64,000 nt of DNA from JAJISG01 sp964347325 (GTDB lineage Archaea; Thermoplasmatota; Thermoplasmata; RBG-16-68-12; JAJISG01): positions 124,001 through 188,000 of the forward strand of contig CAYFYA010000001.1 of assembly GCA_964347325.1 (NCBI GenBank). The letters run 5' to 3'. Made by a program: the position numbers and the translations under genes. Each line of letters opens with the position of its first letter. Positions within the stretch are counted from its first letter, which is position 1. Below the pieces are notes generated by a model. It saw nothing but the letters and a program-made list of their open reading frames with translations, was not told the origin of the DNA and made no database searches. Positions 59,401 through 64,000 of this stretch are shown piece after piece.

Positions 59401-62400
59401 GTGGCCTCTAGGGTGTAGTTGCCCCGGAGGAGACCCTCCAGGGTGTAGTTCCCGTCCGGCCCTGTGAAGGTCTCCTGCAGGATGCCAGTGGCGAACTCGA
59501 AGACCTCTAGTCGGGCCCCAGCAGCGGGTTCCCCGAACTCATTGGTCACGGTCCCGGACACGCGGCTTACGCGAAGGGGCAGATCCTGCTCCTGGACCAA
59601 CCCCAGAGATAGGGAGACCGAGGTATCCACCAGCTCGGTCCCATCCCGGAGTACTTGGATGGTGAAATCCCCTGGGAGGAGTTCCGACAGCTCGTAAACG
59701 CCCCCAACCCCGCTGGTGGTGCTGGCAATGACGTTACCCGGCAGCCCTCTTAGCTCCACCCTGAGATTCGCGACCCCCTCCTCGCCTGCGTCCCGCGCGG
59801 AGTTGCCATTGAGATCACGAAATGCAATTCCCTTTACCGTGCTGGTTGTGACTGTAAAGTCCTCCTCCAGGACGTTGTTGAAGCTCCCAGGACCGGAGAC
59901 GCCACCCGACCCCGCCCCGGACCGCTCCTCGCCGATGTCGAGGATTCTCTCCGCGAGGACCTGGGTCCCGACCTGGGTCCTGTTGTCTACGACCCCAACC
60001 GATGCAACGACTAGGGCCTGCCCAAAGGGCACCGTTAACTTGTAGAAGCCCTCGGCGTCCGTGGAAGTGAAGTCGTGCGGCACCCCGAGTTCGTCCGAAG
60101 CAGTGACGCGAACGCCCTGGATGGGAGCCCCGCTCTCGCTGCGCACTCGTCCCCGCACGACGGTCCCATCATAGTACTTCAGGAAGACCACGCCTTGCTG
60201 AAGGTTGCCCGCAGCACTCAGGTCCACCGTGCCCTCCATCACTCCTGCCTGGATGAGCTCCTGGAGCTCCAGGGCGTCGAAGTAGTTGACAGCCCTCCAC
60301 GCTTCGCGATGCTCGGCGACCTGGTCGGAGGGGAAGGGATTGAAGTAGGCGGTCCGGTACACGAGCTTGAAGTGTTTCAGCATCCAGCCGTGGATCGGAT
60401 TCTCGCTGGCGAGGGCCCCGCTTATGCCGGGTAGGCCCTCGTCTTCCAGGCCGATGTCGCTGCCTCGGATGCCGAAGAAGATCCTGTAGAACATCGAGTT
60501 GTAGAAGGGCTCCAGGTACTCGATGCGAATGTTGGCAACCCTCGCCGTTGGTGGGAGTTTGTCTAGATCAAACTCCCCCCGATCGGTATCTGCGATGAGG
60601 CGGTAGAACTCGAGAGGAATGCTCCGAAGATCCGGGAGCTCCGCCGTCCTGTGGTCGGTGAGCTTGGCCATCGCATAGAAGATCCCCGTGTTCGTACCCG
60701 AGAAAGGAACGAGGCGTGAGTCCACGGCAAAGTAGTCAACCGAATTCCCTGTGGCCCTCACAAGATCTTCGTAGAGGGCTGCCTGCCCATCGAGGTCAAG
60801 CTCCTCGGTGAAGTAGGTCTTGAGGTAGATGACGCGGGCGTTCCTCGCGGATATGCGTGCGTCCCACTCACCGAAGCGGTCGGGTTCCGACCGTATGAGA
60901 GGGACATAGACGGTCGGCCTCAGGAGGACGTCTCTGATCTGGTCTAGATCAAGCCCTCGGCTCCCTAAGACATCGACGACATCGGGAGCGAAATGACCGG
61001 TCCCCGCAATCACATCGCCAAGTAGGATCCTGACGTTCAGCACGGCGAGAGCTTCGTTCTCGCTCTGGGAGAGAAGGAAGTGACCCGCATACTCGTAGCC
61101 GTTCTGGAAGTTGTCGGCTACCGTCGGGTGCCTCCCCTCCTGAATGGCCTCGAAACCGTAGTCCCACCAGCTCAAGAAGGCAGGGCGGGCGGTGAGGGGG
61201 AAGACGTCACTATCCTGCTCGCTGAACCACGCCCACGCTGTGGGGTAGTACCTCGTCCTAAGGGGGAGGGAGTACCCGAAGGCCCCGAAGTAGAAGAGGT
61301 CTATGCCCTCCTGGTATCCCTGAGGTCTGAGGAATTCGGGGGTTACCCTGTAGACCTCGATGTCCAGCTCTCGCTTCTTCTCGAAGGGCACGCCGGCGTC
61401 GATGGCCGACCAGGCGTTGGGAATGATGAGGAGGACGGCCACGAAGAAGGCGCCGGCGATGTGTCGCACCTTGACGCCCTTGCGTAGGGCGGCCAACCGG
61501 CTTCCCCCAGTGGTAGCCACCGCCTTTCTGACCTCAGTGAGAGCCAACCTCTCCACGATAAGGACCGCCACCCAGGCTGAGGTGATGGCGAAGGCGGGGG
61601 AGGCGTTGAATAGGAAGCGGACGGCGGACATCGCCATGAAGATGGCCGCCACGCTCCAGGCCAGAGCGAAGAGATAGTCGGGCCTCGGACGCCGGACGAA
61701 TTGGAGGCCCATGAGGACGATGCCGCCGAGAGATAACCACGAGGTGACTAGCCCGAAGGAGGTCATGGCAAGGCTGAACTCGGGCGGCTGTGCCTCTGCG
61801 ATGGTCTCGAAAACTTTGTCGGGCACGAAGTAGCCGAAGCCGGAGGAGAGCGTCGCGGCTATGGTAGGGCTGTAGACCGCCGCGATGGCGAGGCCTCCAC
61901 CGAAGCCAATGATGATGGGGGGGATGACCAGCGTCCACGGAAGCCTGTGGAACACGGTGAATAAGGCTCCTAGTCCCAGGGCCATCGCGTAGAGTAGGAG
62001 GGGAACGTCGAACCATGTTCTAACGAAGCCGGTGGAGTAGTAGTAGGGGGCGGCCAGAAGAACGGCGACGCCCAGGGCGACGCCGAAGACCATGAGGATG
62101 CCCAGGGGGTCCTGGTTCCTGAGCTTGTGGACGACGAGCTGGACCAGGAAGTAGGCGATGACGATGATGGGGGCGTAGGCCCACCCCTGCCACGTGAGGG
62201 CAATGGTGGCCAGGCAGGTCCCCGACATGATCGCGTAGAGGATCGTCTTCCGGTTCTCCAGCAGGAGGCCCTTGAAGCCGTCGTAGATCTCCCGAGGTCG
62301 GAGCCAGTTCGCGATCCAGGTCCTCTCTTTCAGCTCAGCCAGGGCCTTGATATAGAAGAAGAAGGCCGCGACGACGAAGAACAGGACGAGGGCGTCGTGG

Positions 62401-62885
62401 TCACCGTTGCTCAAGGGCGTCCTCTGGATGTGGGCTGGGAGGAGGGCCAGGAAGAGAGCAGCCACGAGTCCCGCCCTGCGTCCGAAGATCTCCTTAGCCA
62501 GGAAGTATGTGGGAAAGATTGTCAGGGCCCCCCAGAGGGCCGTGGAGGTGAGGAAGCTCTGCCAGATGCCGAGCTCCACGGAACCCTGGAAGTAGCCCAC
62601 GAGGATGCCAGTGAGGGTTACGCTCCAAGCAAATATGGGCGGCCTGGGATTGTTCATTCCCACTGGGAAGTTGAGCATCGGGTCGCGGACCAGATGGTTG
62701 CCCGTGCTGGCGATGTACTCGTTGATCCAGGCGTAGTAGTAGGAGTCGGAACCGCCAGAGACGAGGTAGTCTCCGAGGGAGAGGTCGTAGGCGAAGAATG
62801 CACGGATGAAGAAGGCGAGGGCGAAGATGCCGACTAGGATGAGCGTGAGGTTGAGCTTCTGACGGACCCCATTCTCGTCTTCCAA
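56403..62885 (-). CDS. aglB: AglB/STT3 oligosaccharyltransferase with giant extracellular repeat tail
   Basis: The 2160-residue protein starts with an STT3 domain that attaches lipid-linked glycan to Asn in NxS/T. It has many membrane helices to about residue 490, GSDSYYY (45-51) as the first acidic motif, NGDHDA (160-165), TIAE (361-364) as the SVSE-type motif, and SWWDYG (572-577). The family normally ends near residue 600-1000. Here about 1200 further residues follow, with at least ten carboxypeptidase-regulatory-like or SdrD-B-like beta domains. Two have calcium-type loops (DLNGNSARDAGEE near 1024 and DFNGNGSWDPGEG). CARDB-like repeats and a final membrane anchor (FLVYGLIAAVGAIAAILFI) with RRRRSRGRRR follow. 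AATAAATAG near 62922 is the likely promoter. Confidence 0.85.
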   Translation of the reverse strand: MEDENGVRQKLNLTLILVGIFALAFFIRAFFAYDLSLGDYLVSGGSDSYYYAWINEYIASTGNHLVRDPMLNFPVGMNNPRPPIFAWSVTLTGILVGYFQGSVELGIWQSFLTSTALWGALTIFPTYFLAKEIFGRRAGLVAALFLALLPAHIQRTPLSNGDHDALVLFFVVAAFFFYIKALAELKERTWIANWLRPREIYDGFKGLLLENRKTILYAIMSGTCLATIALTWQGWAYAPIIVIAYFLVQLVVHKLRNQDPLGILMVFGVALGVAVLLAAPYYYSTGFVRTWFDVPLLLYAMALGLGALFTVFHRLPWTLVIPPIIIGFGGGLAIAAVYSPTIAATLSSGFGYFVPDKVFETIAEAQPPEFSLAMTSFGLVTSWLSLGGIVLMGLQFVRRPRPDYLFALAWSVAAIFMAMSAVRFLFNASPAFAITSAWVAVLIVERLALTEVRKAVATTGGSRLAALRKGVKVRHIAGAFFVAVLLIIPNAWSAIDAGVPFEKKRELDIEVYRVTPEFLRPQGYQEGIDLFYFGAFGYSLPLRTRYYPTAWAWFSEQDSDVFPLTARPAFLSWWDYGFEAIQEGRHPTVADNFQNGYEYAGHFLLSQSENEALAVLNVRILLGDVIAGTGHFAPDVVDVLGSRGLDLDQIRDVLLRPTVYVPLIRSEPDRFGEWDARISARNARVIYLKTYFTEELDLDGQAALYEDLVRATGNSVDYFAVDSRLVPFSGTNTGIFYAMAKLTDHRTAELPDLRSIPLEFYRLIADTDRGEFDLDKLPPTARVANIRIEYLEPFYNSMFYRIFFGIRGSDIGLEDEGLPGISGALASENPIHGWMLKHFKLVYRTAYFNPFPSDQVAEHREAWRAVNYFDALELQELIQAGVMEGTVDLSAAGNLQQGVVFLKYYDGTVVRGRVRSESGAPIQGVRVTASDELGVPHDFTSTDAEGFYKLTVPFGQALVVASVGVVDNRTQVGTQVLAERILDIGEERSGAGSGGVSGPGSFNNVLEEDFTVTTSTVKGIAFRDLNGNSARDAGEEGVANLRVELRGLPGNVIASTTSGVGGVYELSELLPGDFTIQVLRDGTELVDTSVSLSLGLVQEQDLPLRVSRVSGTVTNEFGEPAAGARLEVFEFATGILQETFTGPDGNYTLEGLLRGNYTLEATLGGRGSLPTNVRVVQARNATVDLTIRPLGAVHGRTLINFRPTPSVTVNLHSSRVERTISFTSDSSGRFDLNLPEGKYSAYALHFKDGRAYAFLGSLTVREGLDLQWQINLLGAVRVEGVVATAAGEPAAGALVTFESNTAPFTLTTGAAGTFLARLPPGSYRLWSIFEAQQHTSTLTLTQSTSMDIQLTRATPTVGRVYRDFNGNGSWDPGEGMGAVRVDFVDTGGNRLAALTDRDGDYQIPLLNLREYTLTIEEEGFHRVSLGPLNPSELGEVGEIALVPITQTVQGRLLSQASIDFGGISVLFQAIRDGAETLEVTADSAGLFTAALVPGLYEVVVDTTLVEGVRLQNLEPQTLRVAVGKPVSGLQLEIVKRVNVEGFLTVEGSPFTGNLSFSGPETVTVAVLGSFAQFLQPGAYTLYGLSEFGAQRYVLLEHLTIASPTNISAPATNITSLRLAAVLSGVLSVDGTSVDRALLLEFQREDGAILSTSTGQSGEYEIALDAGSYDLSIDWHGVDRLDGDRRFVRYTLDQEVTLISGEDLDLALSAVRTLDNATVTGSVLLSGQPASAKIILEAANETAISASFNVPGSYDLTLAPGSYNVYAIREIGSWVSLSSLTVLPEVENKFDVVLEKGYLVAGVADLKDVVNTEVTLTFRGVASVSFASDESGLFGVHLPRGEYIVDATAQKLERGIEVQYTDATTLDLQGDTLLNLLLERVDLPEVELAWDESERATILPGESVVYTITVRNIGNVEDEYVFEGSPGDWDFKFEPSSIRLPFGHSNETTTRVTITTTADALVDHPSIFIEASSASRVGVTDLITVELDIVHLRDVDLRLSPQPPALSPEALEYQVQIVNTGNGRDDFSLELLNPGTLITQGWRPRLVLGEQIRNTTLENIMVTAGSSSSVTLRLEAVGPVDTSQAVLEVRSQTDTKVRATLSVQLSFATLSIPVDGVDVTGRNIQLTPPEFPFLVYGLIAAVGAIAAILFIRRRRSRGRRR

Positions 62886-62967
62886 AGCGCCACCTGGTCT
62901 GGATACTGACAGGCAGCCTCTATTTATTCGTTTCCGGGGTCGAGAGGCGTGGCACGGACGACGAAGC

Positions 62968-62975
62968 TCTTAAAT
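62968..62975 (+). promoter_or_regulatory. Probable TATA box of the Trm112-like gene
   Basis: TCTTAAAT lies 25-32 bases before ATG 63000, giving a leaderless transcript. Confidence 0.45.
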
Positions 62976-62999
62976 TTGCTTCTAGGCTAAGCATCCCCG

Positions 63000-63176
63000 A
63001 TGAAGCGGGACTTGATGGATATCCTCTGCTGCCCGGTGTGCAAGGGGGATCTTGAACTCCGGGTGGACGTCGAGGAGGACGAGATTCTCGAGGGCCAGCT
63101 CATTTGTCACGAGTGCGATACCACCTACCAGATCAAGGAAGGCATACCGAACCTCCTGCCACCCGATCTCAAATGA
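63000..63176 (+). CDS. Trm112-like zinc-ribbon protein
   Basis: The 58-residue protein has the UPF0434/Trm112 layout: MKRDLMDILCCPVCKGDLEL with the first CxxC, a strand-turn acidic middle, and ICHECDTTYQIKEGIPNLLP with the second CxxC and the diagnostic ending. Trm112 activates several rRNA and tRNA methyltransferases by binding them. The gene overlaps the convergent tsr3 end by eight bases, and both act in ribosome maturation. Confidence 0.85.
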   Translation: MKRDLMDILCCPVCKGDLELRVDVEEDEILEGQLICHECDTTYQIKEGIPNLLPPDLK

Positions 63177-63666
63177 ACTCGCTCTGAATTCTCACCACCT
63201 CCGCGCTATCGTGGGCCTGAGAGTAGAGTCTCAAGGGCTCGGTGTTGAGAGTCATGAAGACGGGTCCCCACTTGAACTTCGAAAGGAGTTCCTGCGCCAT
63301 CTCGCTGAGGCCCGCGATGTAGAGGGCCGCGGCGAAGGCTTCCACGCTCGACAGCAGGGTGGGCCTGCCGTAGTTCACGGGATTCGCCGCCACCAGGTAG
63401 GGAAGTGCCCGCTCTTCCCTCCCCTTGACCCTGGGAAAGCTCCCCGTCCTCCACGAGGTGTCGAGGACACAGAGGCCCCTGACCAGGACGGCCTCCCTAT
63501 CGGACCGGGAGAAAGCGACCTCGACCGTGGGATTGAGAACGACGGCGCCGTGAGGCAGCTCGTCCAGTCTCCTGACCAGCTCCACCATGCCTAGGCGGGC
63601 GAGCTTCTTGGAGGTGCACCTCTTCGGGTCACACCTCTCCTCGTGGTAAGCGATGAGCCTGACCAT
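63169..63666 (-). CDS. tsr3: 16S rRNA aminocarboxypropyltransferase (Tsr3 family)
   Basis: The 165-residue SPOUT-type protein begins RLIAYHEERCDPKRCTSKKL, the RLI-like N-terminal motif of DUF367. SSWRTG-type DTSWRTGSFPRVKGREERAL, PYLVAANPVNYGRPTLLSSV and EAFAAALYIAG complete the family pattern. It transfers the 3-amino-3-carboxypropyl group of SAM to the hypermodified uridine of small-subunit rRNA. Length is standard. The start at 63666 is within 180 bases of the next upstream gene. Confidence 0.92.
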   Translation of the reverse strand: MVRLIAYHEERCDPKRCTSKKLARLGMVELVRRLDELPHGAVVLNPTVEVAFSRSDREAVLVRGLCVLDTSWRTGSFPRVKGREERALPYLVAANPVNYGRPTLLSSVEAFAAALYIAGLSEMAQELLSKFKWGPVFMTLNTEPLRLYSQAHDSAEVVRIQSEFI

Positions 63667-63799
63667 CCGCCACGGACCGCAAGTAATATGGCAGCCTGGT
63701 CAGATAACACTAGGCCACCATGATGAGAGGGTAAGAAGCTGACATTGATGACCGATGGGCGATCTGAGTGGCCTCCACGATCTGAGACCTGTCCAAGAG

Positions 63800-63816
63800 C
63801 CGAAAAAGGGGAAAGG
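63800..63816 (-). terminator. Pyrimidine/T-rich terminator after the partial secreted-protein gene
   Basis: On the minus strand the sequence just past the stop at 63844 runs CCCCCC, TTTCCCC, TTTTTCGG, the T-rich stretch typical of archaeal termination. Confidence 0.4.
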
Positions 63817-63843
63817 GGGGATGGAAGTGACCTTCCTTCCCGA

Positions 63844-64000
63844 CTACTGCAGTGTGCCCTGGTAGAGGATCCCGTCGTCGTCCGCAATTTGTACGCTAGA
63901 GCCGGCTGGGTACGTGGTTACTAGCAGCAGTATCTTGTCACCAGCCTGTACGCTTGTCGCACTAGTATCGACCTGCACGAACTGTGCGTTGCCGCTGAGT
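63844..64000 (-). CDS. C-terminal fragment of a probable secreted or pilin-like protein
   Basis: The gene runs off the right edge. The visible 51 residues include LSGNAQFVQVDTSATSVQAG, DKILLLVTTYPAGSSVQIAD and end DGILYQGTLQ. Regular hydrophobic strand patterns and many Ser, Thr, Gly residues suggest the beta-domain end of an archaeal pilin, archaellin or other surface protein. The N terminus, needed for class III signal peptide recognition, is outside the window, so the family is not fixed. Confidence 0.5.
   Translation of the reverse strand, partial: LSGNAQFVQVDTSATSVQAGDKILLLVTTYPAGSSVQIADDDGILYQGTLQ

Overview
The window is chromosomal DNA from a GC-rich archaeon, most likely a Thermoplasmatota-like euryarchaeon from a metagenome assembly. 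The archaeal assignment rests on TBP, TFB, the proteasome alpha subunit, the exosome operon, KEOPS Pcc1, prefoldin beta, RNase P proteins, an AglB-type oligosaccharyltransferase and ribosomal proteins S17e and L37Ae. The narrower placement is inference. It rests on a DUF835 protein, an alkyltransferase-like/endonuclease V fusion of a kind known from Ferroplasma and its relatives, and very common leaderless starts about 25-30 nt after a CTTAAG, TTTAAA or TTTTAT box. A 100-N scaffold gap (18274-18373) is flanked by identical 55-mers, which points to an assembly join, not missing sequence.

Layout. 1-4.7 kb: a truncated metallo-beta-lactamase gene, then a leucine-type branched-chain module (leuA-, leuC-, leuD-, leuB-like). 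4.7-8.5 kb, minus strand: HAD phosphatase, luciferase-like oxidoreductase, an orphan E1-alpha dehydrogenase subunit and a methyltransferase. 8.5-14.2 kb: DNA ligase, MATE exporter with a structured leader, a small ribbon-helix-helix-like protein, and a two-gene NHEJ module (Ku plus LigD-type ligase). 14.2-19.3 kb: two beta-oxidation genes, S17e, and an ABC-2 exporter (ATPase and two permeases). 19.3-30.2 kb: RNase P Rnp4, two Xaa-Pro peptidases, a DUF835 protein, a CBS/HPF-like protein, acylphosphatase, TBP-TatD, PanE, the ATL-EndoV fusion, an amidohydrolase lacking metal ligands, RNase HII and an SCP2 protein.

30.2-41.6 kb: an initiator tRNA-Met carrying two introns outside the anticodon loop, two KaiC-like ATPases, cytidine deaminase, FtsZ with Rnp2, and the archaeal information-processing superoperon (psmA, SBDS, rrp4, rrp41, rrp42, rpl37ae, rpoP, pcc1, pfdB, DUF106, cmk, cbf5), followed by tRNA-Ser(GGA). 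41.6-49 kb: sugar-phosphate isomerase, a four-gene riboflavin/FAD operon, roadblock protein, PHP phosphoesterase, MetRS, a TRAM protein that appears to start at CTG, and a CARF-HTH regulator. 49-55.6 kb: TFB, purine and one-carbon genes (purN, purH, folD, purD), a probable small RNA, and a translin homologue. 55.6-64 kb: a 2160-residue oligosaccharyltransferase with a long extracellular repeat tail, its secreted partner, a Trm112-like protein, Tsr3 and the tail of a secreted protein.

The strongest unusual signals are the doubly interrupted initiator tRNA, the promoter-hairpin-T-run unit at 52.6 kb whose loop resembles an anti-Shine-Dalgarno sequence, the enlarged AglB, the ATL-EndoV fusion and the Ku/LigD module with a palindrome at the promoter of its divergent small regulator. 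No CRISPR array, transposase, prophage or replication origin was seen.
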